Positions 1 to 6,725 of a stretch of 8,768 nt of DNA are shown one piece after another (position 1 is the stretch's first letter; each line of letters begins with the position of its first letter). The notes below the pieces were generated by a model. The model saw only the letters and a program-made list of their open reading frames with translations, had not been told where the DNA came from and did no database searches. This DNA is from an uncultured Oscillospiraceae bacterium (GTDB taxonomy: Bacteria; Bacillota; Clostridia; Oscillospirales; Oscillospiraceae): NCBI GenBank assembly GCA_900756575.1, contig CAAEKQ010000131.1, forward strand, positions 1 to 8,768, in the 5' to 3' direction. The position numbers and the translations under genes were made by a program.

Positions 1-9
1 AGCGTATAA

Positions 10-66
10 CACACTACACTTTGCTTCGCAAAGTCGTGTGCCAAATGGGGGCGTTGCCCCCTTTGG
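10..66. repeat. Two adjacent intergenic hairpins
   Basis: Two palindromes lie side by side. The first pairs ACTTTGC (18-24) with GCAAAGT (28-34) around a 3-nt loop, with an outer CACAC (10-14)/GTGTG (36-40) extension. The second pairs CCAAA plus GGGGGC (41-52, one bulged T) with GCCCCC plus TTTGG (56-66) around GTT. Neither is followed by a T-run, so they are not classical terminators on their own. They could be the remnant of an intergenic palindromic repeat, or the 3' end of a transcript entering from outside the window. No coding potential is convincing here. Confidence 0.6.
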
Positions 67-74
67 AAACCCCC

Positions 75-128
75 ACAAGAAAAGGCGGTACGCTACCCCT
101 CCACGGGGCGCATACCGCCTTTTCTTGT
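75..128. terminator. Strong bidirectional intrinsic terminator
   Basis: A perfect 16-bp outer stem pairs ACAAGAAAAGGCGGTA (75-90) with its complement at 113-128. An inner extension pairs CGC (91-93) with GCG (108-110) and CCCC (96-99) with GGGG (105-108). The GC-rich core is flanked by an A-tract on the left and TTTTCTTGTT on the right, so it reads as a rho-independent terminator on both strands. It would end a plus-strand gene from outside the window and any minus-strand transcript from the truncated regulator at 189-314. Confidence 0.75.
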
Positions 129-188
129 TATCCAGCCCTCCGGCTGTATCGGTTGAGCAAAAGTCCGCGTGGGATTGATGTGGTATCT

Positions 189-314
189 TTAACTTTGGGA
201 AACTCCGGTCTCCCAGCGAGAAACCGCCTGCCGGGAGATGCCCAATTCCTGGGCCAACGCCTCCTGGGACAGCCCCGCTTTCTTTCGGCAGGATAGGATT
301 TTGTCTCCAATCAT
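189..314 (-). pseudogene. Truncated XRE-family HTH transcriptional regulator (N-terminal fragment)
   Basis: The reading frame starts at ATG 314 behind AAAGGAGG with an 8-nt spacer and encodes 41 residues, ending at TAA (189-191). The peptide is a clear XRE/Cro-type helix-turn-helix N-terminus: DKILSCRKKAGLSQEALA, then the recognition helix LGISRQAVSRWETG. In this family the domain normally continues with about 20 more residues (a proline and further helices) and usually a C-terminal region. Here translation stops four residues after WETG. A one-base shift opens another frame (FPKVKDTTS...), but that frame does not look like the rest of an XRE domain either. Most likely this is a 3'-truncated relic, lost by rearrangement next to the hairpin cluster at 1-130. 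A functional 41-residue HTH micropeptide cannot be excluded, because the start signals are intact. Confidence 0.7.
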
Positions 315-341
315 CCTTTGTGCCTCCTTTCAACACCGCCT

Positions 342-371
342 ATTCTACAGGAAAACCCGCAAAAATGCCAC
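342..371 (-). promoter_or_regulatory. Candidate promoter for the truncated XRE gene
   Basis: Read on the minus strand: GTGGCA (371-366, 4 of 6 to the -35 consensus), an 18-nt spacer, then TAGAAT (347-342, 5 of 6 to the -10 consensus). The predicted start lies about 20 nt upstream of the ATG at 314 and leaves room for the AAAGGAGG site. This rests on motif matching only. The remaining gap, 372-483, holds a short hairpin, CCGCAA (390-395)/TTGCGG (403-408), and nothing else I can assign. Confidence 0.4.
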
Positions 372-483
372 CATGTAAACTTGGAATTTCCGCAATTTTC
401 AGTTGCGGCGCTGTTTTGCTAGGAATTTTCCATCTCCTTCTTCGATTTTGATATAAATATTCACTTTATGTTTCCTAATTTTA

Positions 484-512
484 TTGACAATAGAGTAATT
501 ATATGTTACTAT
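484..512 (+). promoter_or_regulatory. Extended -10 sigma-A-type promoter of the tandem membrane-protein genes
   Basis: A perfect TTGACA (484-489) is followed by a 17-nt spacer and TACTAT (507-512, 4 of 6 to consensus). The -10 is preceded by TGT (504-506), the extended -10 element. The surroundings are AT-rich, unlike the flanking genes. Transcription would start near 519, giving a short leader before the RBS (AAGGAAGG) and the ATG at 547. It probably drives both genes to 2974, since no other promoter is obvious in the 55-nt gap between them. Confidence 0.7.
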
Positions 513-546
513 CATATCAAGAAAACGAGGAAGGAAGGCAACCAGC

Positions 547-1737
547 ATGAAACACCCGAAGCTAAAGCAGACCGTATTATGTCAGGCTCTATTGTATGCT
601 CCATTCGTGGTTTTCTCCGTCGGCGGACTGGCCCTTGGGATTTTACTCTGTGAAGTACTACCCACCTGGCTGTTTGTCATGGTTCTGTTTTCTGGACTGC
701 TGCTCGGCCTTGCCTACCTTATCTTTCTTCGGTTTTTGTTTACCGATTTCTCTGACCTTCTGTTCGACATCCGCAACTGGTATTCCCTTCGCACGGAGTA
801 TGTCACCGACAAAAACGGCAGTTCCCGTGGTGCCGTGAAAGACACCATTTTTCGCCGCTGCCGCCGCTGGGGCATCGAGGTTTCCCAGGTCCAGCACCCG
901 GAATGTACGCTATTCTATCGAAACGTCCGCTCTCTGGGCATTTCCACCGCGCCTCATCCCTATCGCGTCGCCGTATTCTCGGTAATGCAGCTGGATCAAA
1001 GGAGCTACCGCCGGTGCATCCTCACTGCCCATCAGGTACTCCGCACGGCTCCGGCGCGAATTCTGCCAAAGTCCTCCCGGCCCGGGAACAATGCCGCCGT
1101 TCGTGCGGTCATCATTCTGGCCGACACCATCACGCCGGACTGCCGCACACTTCCCTATCACAATTCCGATCTTAGAATCTGCATCGCCGACTGCTCTGCC
1201 GGGAAATATTACATGGACAGCCGCCAGGAGCCCTATTCCCTGGACAGTTTTGATCGAAATACGGAAAGCTGTGAGGTGCTTCTCCTTTGGAAGCTGGTAT
1301 TCGGTGGCCGCCCGCCCCTGAAAACCAGCCCAGCCACGGTGCCCTACACCCTGCCCTATTCGCCGGAGACCAGTCTGTGGACCTATATCTCCGATGCCTG
1401 GAAGGATTTGCGTCACGCCCGGGAAAATTACGAAAGCAGCGTCAAGTCCATCCTTCGAAACCTCCCGGAAAATCAGGTTTGCATGGATGACAGCACGTTT
1501 TATTACAAGTACCACACCCGGCTCTATTCCTGCAATTTTCTGCCGGACAAGCGGAATCCCAAGCGAATCAGCTGCTTGACTCCGGATACCGAATCCCTGC
1601 AATACGACAAAAAGCACGAGAAAATCGTCCGCCGGGCGTGCAGCAAAGAGGAGGCCGCTCGCCTCATCTCTGCGGTTCGCAATTGGGCCGCAATGGAAGG
1701 CTATAGCATCGAGCAGGACGATGAATCAGAAGTGTGA
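547..1737 (+). CDS. Uncharacterised two-helix membrane protein, paralog 1
   Basis: This 396-residue protein belongs to no family I recognise. The start at 547 is supported by AAGGAAGG about 8 nt upstream and by alignment with the next gene, which begins with the same block (PKLKQTVLCQ here, PKLRQTVLCQ there). Residues about 10-35 and 41-65 are hydrophobic and should form a membrane hairpin. The remaining ~330 residues look soluble, probably cytoplasmic given the basic residues right after helix 2. Conserved between the paralogs are an IILADT...P.C...LPY stretch, a C.A.CS.GKYY.DS.QE motif, LLWKL.F, LPENQ, and YYKYH near the C-terminus. The C-terminus is acidic (EQDDESE). No catalytic signature, transport motif or signal-peptide cleavage site is evident. 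The adjacent paralog suggests the pair acts together, perhaps as a heteromer; that is inference. Confidence 0.85.
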   Translation: MKHPKLKQTVLCQALLYAPFVVFSVGGLALGILLCEVLPTWLFVMVLFSGLLLGLAYLIFLRFLFTDFSDLLFDIRNWYSLRTEYVTDKNGSSRGAVKDTIFRRCRRWGIEVSQVQHPECTLFYRNVRSLGISTAPHPYRVAVFSVMQLDQRSYRRCILTAHQVLRTAPARILPKSSRPGNNAAVRAVIILADTITPDCRTLPYHNSDLRICIADCSAGKYYMDSRQEPYSLDSFDRNTESCEVLLLWKLVFGGRPPLKTSPATVPYTLPYSPETSLWTYISDAWKDLRHARENYESSVKSILRNLPENQVCMDDSTFYYKYHTRLYSCNFLPDKRNPKRISCLTPDTESLQYDKKHEKIVRRACSKEEAARLISAVRNWAAMEGYSIEQDDESEV

Positions 1738-1792
1738 TTTCGTGCCGATCCCTATCGTTTTTTTGCATCTATTGGAAAGAGAGTTGTTTTGT

Positions 1793-2974
1793 ATGAAATA
1801 TCCCAAGCTGAGGCAGACTGTATTGTGTCAAATTCTGCTGTACCTTCCGGTCATTGTATTGTGCTTTGGTTCCACGCTGCTATGTGGGGCACTGGATCTC
1901 AGCGGCGTATGGATCATCGTCGGCTGGGTGCTGGCGCTGGTTTACATACTCGTCAATTTCGTGTACCTTCTCATCGCCGAGGCCATGCTGTTCTCCATTC
2001 GAAACTATAAAAAGCAGCGCCGGGAGTACATCACCATCCAAAACGGTACCACCCGCACCGACGTCTCCCGCGCCGTTCTCTCCCGGCTCCAGCGTTGGGG
2101 AAAGCAGCAGCCCACCGTCGACGGAGACTATCTGCTGTTTTATCGCAACGCCGTATCCATGCAAGCGTGGTATTCCAGGTTTCAATACCGTGTCGTGGTT
2201 TATTCCGCCGCACACCTGACCCCCGAGGAGTATCGCCGCTGCCGGCACAAGGCCCGCCATCTGTTTCTAAAAGCACCGGAGGGTAAGCACGGCTGGTGGC
2301 AAACCAAGAATGAAAAATCGCAGCCGGTTTGCCGGATCAATGTGCTGATCATTTTGGCCGACACCGTTGCGCCAGAGTGCAAGGTTCTTCCTTATCGGGA
2401 TCATGATCCGCTGGTCTGCCTTGCAGAATGCTCCACCGGAAAATACTATCTGGACAGCACCCAGGAATACTACGATCTCGGCGCAATGCCCAAACCACCT
2501 CAGAATTTTCAGTCCAGTCTGCTGTGGAAGCTGATGTTCCGTGGCCATCTCCCCTTAAAATCCAGCCCTACCATGGTGGAAGAAGCGCCGGTGGATGACC
2601 TGGATCAAAGCATCTGGTCTTTTCTCGCCGAGCTGCGCCGCGACTTCAAGGATGGTGACGATGAGCTGAAGCGTGAAGCGGAGAAAATGCTCAAAACGCT
2701 CCCCGAAAACCAGCTCCGTCAAACCGAATGCATCATCTATTATAAATACCATGACCTGCTGTTCGTCTGTAACTATCAGTATGACGAAGACGCCCCCAAG
2801 GTCATTTCCTTCCCCTCTCTGGACGATAAAGCGCTGAAATATGACGAGAAGAACGACAAGGTGCTTCATCGGAAATATTCCAAGGATGAGGAACGGCATG
2901 TCATTGCCGCCATTCGCTCCTGGGCCACCGTCAACGGCTGGCGCATTGAGGATTGCGATGACGACGAATCCTAG
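1793..2974 (+). CDS. Uncharacterised two-helix membrane protein, paralog 2 (tandem duplicate)
   Basis: This 393-residue protein is homologous along its whole length to the preceding one. In the best central block (IILADT through QE.Y.L) I count 26 identities in 45 aligned residues. An ATG at 1721 would overlap the upstream gene, but I chose 1793: there the protein starts MKYPKLRQTVLCQ, matching paralog 1, after a modest GGAAAGAGAG site (1774-1783). Predicted membrane segments are about residues 9-33 and 37-62, followed by a basic stretch and a large soluble region. Shared motifs are C.AECSTGKYY.DS.QE, LLWKLMF, LPENQ and YYKYH. The C-terminus is again acidic (EDCDDDES). The 55-nt gap implies co-transcription from the promoter at 484-512. 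The function is unknown, and the divergence suggests an old duplication with both copies kept intact. Confidence 0.87.
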   Translation: MKYPKLRQTVLCQILLYLPVIVLCFGSTLLCGALDLSGVWIIVGWVLALVYILVNFVYLLIAEAMLFSIRNYKKQRREYITIQNGTTRTDVSRAVLSRLQRWGKQQPTVDGDYLLFYRNAVSMQAWYSRFQYRVVVYSAAHLTPEEYRRCRHKARHLFLKAPEGKHGWWQTKNEKSQPVCRINVLIILADTVAPECKVLPYRDHDPLVCLAECSTGKYYLDSTQEYYDLGAMPKPPQNFQSSLLWKLMFRGHLPLKSSPTMVEEAPVDDLDQSIWSFLAELRRDFKDGDDELKREAEKMLKTLPENQLRQTECIIYYKYHDLLFVCNYQYDEDAPKVISFPSLDDKALKYDEKNDKVLHRKYSKDEERHVIAAIRSWATVNGWRIEDCDDDES

Positions 2975-3010
2975 TCCCCCACTTATTTTGCTACGTCTCT
3001 TTTTCCATAA

Positions 3011-3170
3011 GGTAATACCACATAAATTGACAGCGAGGATACAGCTCAAAATTTTTCATCGGAAAAAGGCAGTTTTTCGCAGGCATACTTTGTGTATGTC
3101 AAGAAAAAATAACGCATTTCCGGTGGAAAAGATTCGCTGTAGCCCGATGACACATTTACGCGGTATTGCC
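3011..3170. repeat. 160-bp structured palindromic element, copy A (MITE-like or ncRNA)
   Basis: The element begins GGTAATACCACATAAA and ends with the near inverse complement TTTACGCGGTATTGCC. Its 16 terminal pairs include one G-T wobble and two A-C mismatches. Inside are nested stems: 3040-3045/3136-3141 (TACAGC/GCTGTA), 3052-3065/3117-3130 (14 bp with wobbles), 3073-3078/3103-3108 (TTTTTC/GAAAAA) and 3084-3088/3094-3098 (CATAC/GTATG, loop TTTGT). The same architecture and the same 160-bp length recur at 8609-8768. The element lies between the convergent ends of the tandem gene pair and larC and has no credible ORF. No clear target-site duplication is visible. Confidence 0.8.
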
Positions 3171-3178
3171 AACCGTCG

Positions 3179-3220
3179 ATCCCCCGGACACAACCGCTTA
3201 CACGGAAGTATCCGGGGGAT
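3179..3220. terminator. Hairpin between convergent operons
   Basis: A perfect 10-bp stem pairs ATCCCCCGGA (3179-3188) with TCCGGGGGAT (3211-3220) across a 22-nt loop. On the plus strand it is followed by the T-rich TGATCTTTATTT, so it can terminate the tandem membrane-protein transcript. On the minus strand it lies 6 nt past the larC stop but has no U-tract there, so any role in ending the lar operon would be weak or rely on 3'-end stabilisation. Confidence 0.55.
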
Positions 3221-3226
3221 TGATCT

Positions 3227-4480
3227 TTATTTCAGTGCCTTCCGAACCTCTGTCATGCTGAGGTTCTCTTTTTTTGCGATTTCCCGGAGCCGGTCAAACT
3301 CAGGCTTTTCCCGGGTCACGCCCCAGCCATGCGCCCGCTTTACCGCTACTGCGCCCCAGGGGGTCTCTGCCTGCCGGGAAGAACGCTCCAGGGTATAGCG
3401 CCGGTGCTCGGTCTCCCGAACGCCCAGAGTGGTGGTGTGGCGGAACAGCAGCCCCACCATATGCTCCCGCTGTTCCGGACGGCAAAGCACGCTCAGGAGT
3501 ACGCCGGGGCGATTCTTCTTCATCTGAATGGCCGTGGTATAAACGTCCAGCGCGCCGTTTTCCAGCAGCGTTTCCACTGCAAAGCCAATATCCTCCGGAG
3601 TCATGTCGTCCAGATTGCACTGGAACTCCACCACCTGATCGCCGGGGGCGTCCTCCGTCTGGCCCAGCATCGCCCGGACGCAGTTGGCCATGGGAAAGTC
3701 CTTGCTGCCCATGCCATAGCCGATTTTCTCCACCGCCATCTGGGGCATGGGGCTGAATTTCGTCACAAACTGCCGCAAAAGGGCCGCGCCAGTGGGGGTA
3801 CAAAGCTCCCCCTGAATTTCGCCGCCATAGCTGGGAATGCCGCGAAGCAGATCCGCCGTGGCAGGAGCCGGTACGGGGAGAATGCCGTGGGCGCAGTGGA
3901 CATGACCGAAGCCCACATGCACCGGAGATGCGCAGACCTGATCCACCTTCAGCTGATCCATCAGCATGCAGACGCCAACCACATCCGCCACTGCATCCAT
4001 TGCGCCAACTTCATGGAAATGAATCTCCTCCACGGGCATTCCGTGGGCCTTGCTTTCCGCCTGGGCAATGGCCTGATAGACACCCAGCGCGTGATTCCGC
4101 ACCGTCTCGGACAGGGGCAGGTGGGACATAATGTGGGTGATATCCGCCATGCTGGTGTGGTGATGATGGTGGTGTTCATGTCCGTGCTCATGGTCATGAT
4201 CGTGATGATGCTCGTGGTCGTGCTCGTGGCCATGGTCATGATGCTCATGTTCATGCACGTGGTCATGGCTGTGCTCCTCCTGGCCGTTTACCGTCACCGT
4301 CACATGAGTGCCCAGGATGCCGCACTTGGTCGTCTTCTCCATGACATAGGTCACGCCGGGGATTCCCAGGGCATTGAGCTGCTCCAGCGTCTGCTCAGGA
4401 TTGGGCACCAGCTCCAGCAGCGCGCCCATGAGCATATCCCCTGCCGCGCCCATTTTGCATTCGAGATACAGTGTTTTCAT
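3227..4480 (-). CDS. larC: LarC, nickel-insertion protein (CTP-dependent cyclometallase) of NPN cofactor synthesis
   Basis: LarC performs the last step of nickel-pincer nucleotide synthesis: CTP-dependent insertion of nickel into the dithiocarboxylated pyridinium mononucleotide, in the cytoplasm. The 417-residue protein begins with the family hallmark YLECKMGAAGDMLMGALLEL. It has EEIHFHEVGAMDAV near 151-164, CTPTGAALL near 227-235, and the LarC2-type block CNLDDMTPEDIGFA in the second half. In Lactiplantibacillus plantarum larC is split into larC1 and larC2, joined by a programmed frameshift; here it is one continuous frame. Residues 70-108 are a His-rich insertion with 24 His in 39 positions, probably for nickel binding or storage. 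Its ATG overlaps the end of larB by 4 nt, implying translational coupling. It is the last gene of the operon. Confidence 0.95.
   Translation of the reverse strand: MKTLYLECKMGAAGDMLMGALLELVPNPEQTLEQLNALGIPGVTYVMEKTTKCGILGTHVTVTVNGQEEHSHDHVHEHEHHDHGHEHDHEHHHDHDHEHGHEHHHHHHTSMADITHIMSHLPLSETVRNHALGVYQAIAQAESKAHGMPVEEIHFHEVGAMDAVADVVGVCMLMDQLKVDQVCASPVHVGFGHVHCAHGILPVPAPATADLLRGIPSYGGEIQGELCTPTGAALLRQFVTKFSPMPQMAVEKIGYGMGSKDFPMANCVRAMLGQTEDAPGDQVVEFQCNLDDMTPEDIGFAVETLLENGALDVYTTAIQMKKNRPGVLLSVLCRPEQREHMVGLLFRHTTTLGVRETEHRRYTLERSSRQAETPWGAVAVKRAHGWGVTREKPEFDRLREIAKKENLSMTEVRKALK
4157..4273 (-). repeat. His-codon-rich degenerate repeat inside larC
   Basis: This stretch encodes LarC residues 70-108, an alternation of His with Asp or Glu that ends in six consecutive His. 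At DNA level it is a low-complexity run of CAT/CAC and GAC/GAG triplets, prone to slippage and length variation. His/Asp-rich insertions are also known in nickel chaperones such as HypB and in other LarC proteins, where nickel binding is the usual interpretation. Confidence 0.85.
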
Positions 4481-5235
4481 TTGTCTCCTCCTATATGCGC
4501 AATCATGCTGGCCAAATAGCCAGCGCCAAAGCCATTGTCAATGTTCACCACGCTGGTACCGCTGGCACAGGAATTCAGCATGCTCAGCAGCGCCGAGAGT
4601 CCGCCGAAGTTCGCTCCATAGCCCACGGAAGTGGGTACCGCAATCACCGGGCAGTCCGCCAGTCCGCCAATGACGCTGGCCAGCGCGCCCTCCATGCCCG
4701 CAATGGCGACGATGACCCGAGCGTTCATGATCTCATCCAAATGGCTCAGCAGTCGATGAAGCCCTGCCACGCCCACATCATAAAGTCGCACCACATGGTT
4801 GCCCAATGCTTCTGCCGTCAGTGCCGCTTCTTCCGCCACCGGGACATCCGAGGTGCCGCCGGTTGCCACCACAATGGTGCCGTTCCCGGTGATGGGCGGC
4901 ATTTCCCCAACGATGCCCACCCGGCTCATGGCGTCATACCGGAGGGGCAGCGTTTCCGCCACCACATCCGCCTTTTTCTGATCCATCCGGGTAATCAAAA
5001 TGGTGTTCTGACCTCTTTCGTACATGGCTGAGGCAATCTCCGCAATCTGCCGGGCGGTTTTTCCGGCCCCATAGATCACCTCCGCGGCACCCTGGCGCAG
5101 GGCACGATGGGTGTCGATTTTGGCAAAGCCCAGATCCTCATAGGGCGCCTTTTTCAGCTGGAGCATAGCGTCGTCCACGTTCATTTCGCCCTTTGCCACC
5201 TGCTCCAGCATGGCTCTGATCTCCTGCTGCTCCAT
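4477..5235 (-). CDS. larB: LarB, pyridinium-3,5-biscarboxylic acid mononucleotide synthase
   Basis: LarB catalyses the first step of NPN synthesis: carboxylation of the pyridine ring of nicotinic acid adenine dinucleotide and hydrolysis of its phosphoanhydride, giving P2CMN and AMP. The 252 residues match the usual family length. The C-terminal half is PurE-like and shows ATGGTSDVPVAEEA (124-137), the glycine-rich VAIAGMEGALASV (176-188), PTSVGYGANFGG (201-212) and NSCASGTSVVNIDNG (221-235). Cys223 in the last motif corresponds to the cysteine that forms a covalent substrate adduct in the L. plantarum enzyme (Cys221). The start codon overlaps the larE stop by one base (TAATG), and the 3' end overlaps larC by 4 nt, so the three lar genes are translationally coupled. 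Confidence 0.95.
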   Translation of the reverse strand: MEQQEIRAMLEQVAKGEMNVDDAMLQLKKAPYEDLGFAKIDTHRALRQGAAEVIYGAGKTARQIAEIASAMYERGQNTILITRMDQKKADVVAETLPLRYDAMSRVGIVGEMPPITGNGTIVVATGGTSDVPVAEEAALTAEALGNHVVRLYDVGVAGLHRLLSHLDEIMNARVIVAIAGMEGALASVIGGLADCPVIAVPTSVGYGANFGGLSALLSMLNSCASGTSVVNIDNGFGAGYLASMIAHIGGDK

Positions 5236-5972
5236 TATCGTCCCTCCAGATCCAGGAACACGCCCTCAAACAGCGGGCGGAGCTTGTCCAGAATCTCCTG
5301 CCGCATGGCAAGGCCCCGCTCCATCTGCGCCTTGGGCAGCTGGATTCGTGCCGCGCCGTGGTAAACCCGCACCCGGAAATCCGTAAAGCCCAGGTCGAAC
5401 AGCGCGCTCTCCGCCTGCTCTACTTTTTTGAGCCCTTCTTCGGTAATCTGCACCCCAGCCGGGAACCGGGTTGCAAGGCAGGCATAGGAGGGCTTATCCC
5501 AGGTGAACAGGCCCGCTTCTTTGGACTTTTCCCGGATGTCCTGCTTGGTCAGGCCGCACAGGCGCAGCGGAGAGAGCACCTGCATCTCCTGTAGCGCCTT
5601 CATGCCCGGGCGGTCTCCCGCATCATCCGAGGCATTGGTGCCGTCGATGATGGTATCATAACCGTCTGCCTTGGCCCGTGCCACCAGCGCCCCAAACAGC
5701 GCCGTCTTACAGTAATAGCACCGATCCGGAGGGTTAAACCCCGCCGCCGGGAGTACATCATAGGGCAGTATCGTCAGCTCAATGTCCACCAGCTCTGCCA
5801 ATCGTTTGGCATCCTCCAGTTCAAACTCCGGCTGAAACTGCGTCTTTGTAAAATAAGGCCGCACGTCCGCACCGGCCTGCTTTGCCGCATAGAGCAGATA
5901 CGAGGAATCCACTCCCCCGGAAAAGCCCAGCGCCACCTTGGGATGGGCCGTAAAGAATTCCTGTAATGTCAT
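5235..5972 (-). CDS. larE: LarE, ATP-dependent sulfur transferase of NPN cofactor synthesis
   Basis: LarE adenylates the carboxylates of P2CMN and converts them to thiocarboxylates. The 245-residue protein has the N-terminal PP-loop SGGVDSS (18-24), typical of ATP pyrophosphatases, and the family blocks PPDRCYYCK (81-89), IIDGTNASDD (108-117) and PSYACLATRFP (161-171). In L. plantarum LarE a single cysteine (Cys176) is sacrificed as sulfur donor; Cys165 here is the likely counterpart. Cys85 and Cys88 are additional, so the protein has the three-cysteine pattern of LarE forms that bind a [4Fe-4S] cluster and can turn over catalytically; assignment to that class is inference. The start is supported by GGAGAGGAG 7 nt upstream. 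The gene begins 18 nt after cbiO and overlaps larB by one base. Confidence 0.94.
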   Translation of the reverse strand: MTLQEFFTAHPKVALGFSGGVDSSYLLYAAKQAGADVRPYFTKTQFQPEFELEDAKRLAELVDIELTILPYDVLPAAGFNPPDRCYYCKTALFGALVARAKADGYDTIIDGTNASDDAGDRPGMKALQEMQVLSPLRLCGLTKQDIREKSKEAGLFTWDKPSYACLATRFPAGVQITEEGLKKVEQAESALFDLGFTDFRVRVYHGAARIQLPKAQMERGLAMRQEILDKLRPLFEGVFLDLEGR

Positions 5973-5990
5973 GACAATGCTCCTCTCCGT

Positions 5991-6725
5991 TTATCCATAG
6001 GCACGGATCGCTTCCACGCCGCCGGCTTCCATCAACGCTTCATCGAATAGCAGCTCCCGCGACAGTCCGTCGGCAAATACCGCGCCGTCCGTGAGCACCA
6101 AAGAACGCTGACAGGTCTCCAGCGCAAAGGTCAAATCGTGGGTCGCCACCAGCATGGTCTGATTCAATGTAGCCATCACCTGGATCAGCCGCCGCCGGGC
6201 CTTGGGATCCAAAAACGCCGTGGGTTCATCCAACAGGAGGATCCCTGGCTCCATGGCCAGTACCGTTGCCAGCGCCGCCATTCGCTTTTCTCCACCGCTC
6301 AGGCGCAGGGCCGGACGATCCCGCAAGTAAGAAATGCCCAAGCGCTCCAGGGTTTTGTCGGCTTTTTCCCTGACTTCTGCCCCGGAGAGGCCCATGTTTT
6401 CCAGTCCAAAGGCCACATTCTGATACACCGTTGGCAAAAACAGCTGGTCATCAGGATTTTGAAACACCACGCCCATCCGCTGCCGAATCTGTGGAAGGTT
6501 CGTTTCATTGAGCGGAAGCCCATCTACGGTGATCTTCCCCTTTCCACTGAGCAATCCCACCATCGTCAGCAGCAGCGTGGTTTTTCCCGCGCCATTGGCC
6601 CCGATCAGCGCCGCTCTCTCCCCGGGCTCCAGGTGAAAGCTCACCTGCCGGAGCCCCTGGGTTCCGTCCGGATAAGCAAGCGACAGTTCCGTTACATCCA
6701 GTATGATAACACACCTCCCAGCCAT
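5991..6725 (-). CDS. cbiO: ECF-type metal transporter ATP-binding protein (CbiO/NikO, A component)
   Basis: This is the cytoplasmic ATPase that powers the metal importer. In the 244-residue form it has Walker A GANGAGKT (42-49), Q-loop VVFQNPDDQLF (Gln89), the ABC signature LSGGE (142-146), Walker B ILLLDEP (162-168) and the switch histidine in VATHD (His196). All catalytic elements are intact, and the length is somewhat short for CbiO because the C-terminal domain is minimal. The start is uncertain. The nearest in-frame ATG (6725) lies within cbiQ, 34 nt before the cbiQ stop, with a poor RBS. A good GGGAGG (6719-6714) instead points to ATC 6707 or ATA 6704, where CbiO proteins usually begin (M-I-L-x-V). 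Its companions are cbiQ and cbiM upstream; the lar genes downstream point to nickel as substrate. Confidence 0.92.
   Translation of the reverse strand: MAGRCVIILDVTELSLAYPDGTQGLRQVSFHLEPGERAALIGANGAGKTTLLLTMVGLLSGKGKITVDGLPLNETNLPQIRQRMGVVFQNPDDQLFLPTVYQNVAFGLENMGLSGAEVREKADKTLERLGISYLRDRPALRLSGGEKRMAALATVLAMEPGILLLDEPTAFLDPKARRRLIQVMATLNQTMLVATHDLTFALETCQRSLVLTDGAVFADGLSRELLFDEALMEAGGVEAIRAYG

Noticed and set aside
910..1617. A 235-codon minus-strand open frame inside paralog 1
   Set aside because: It lies antisense to a gene with a clear promoter, RBS and paralog support, and shows no recognisable protein features.
1721..1792. Upstream start of paralog 2 at 1721, overlapping paralog 1
   Set aside because: The extra 24 residues have no counterpart in paralog 1, and the shared MK.PKL start falls exactly at 1793.
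3227..4480. Programmed frameshift in larC as in L. plantarum larC1/larC2
   Set aside because: The gene is one uninterrupted frame covering both LarC1 and LarC2 regions, so no recoding is needed.
3329..4519. A 396-codon plus-strand open frame antisense to larC
   Set aside because: It is a shadow of the GC-rich larC codon pattern. Its run of V/M residues mirrors the His codons, and it has no RBS or family resemblance, while larC on the other strand is unmistakable.
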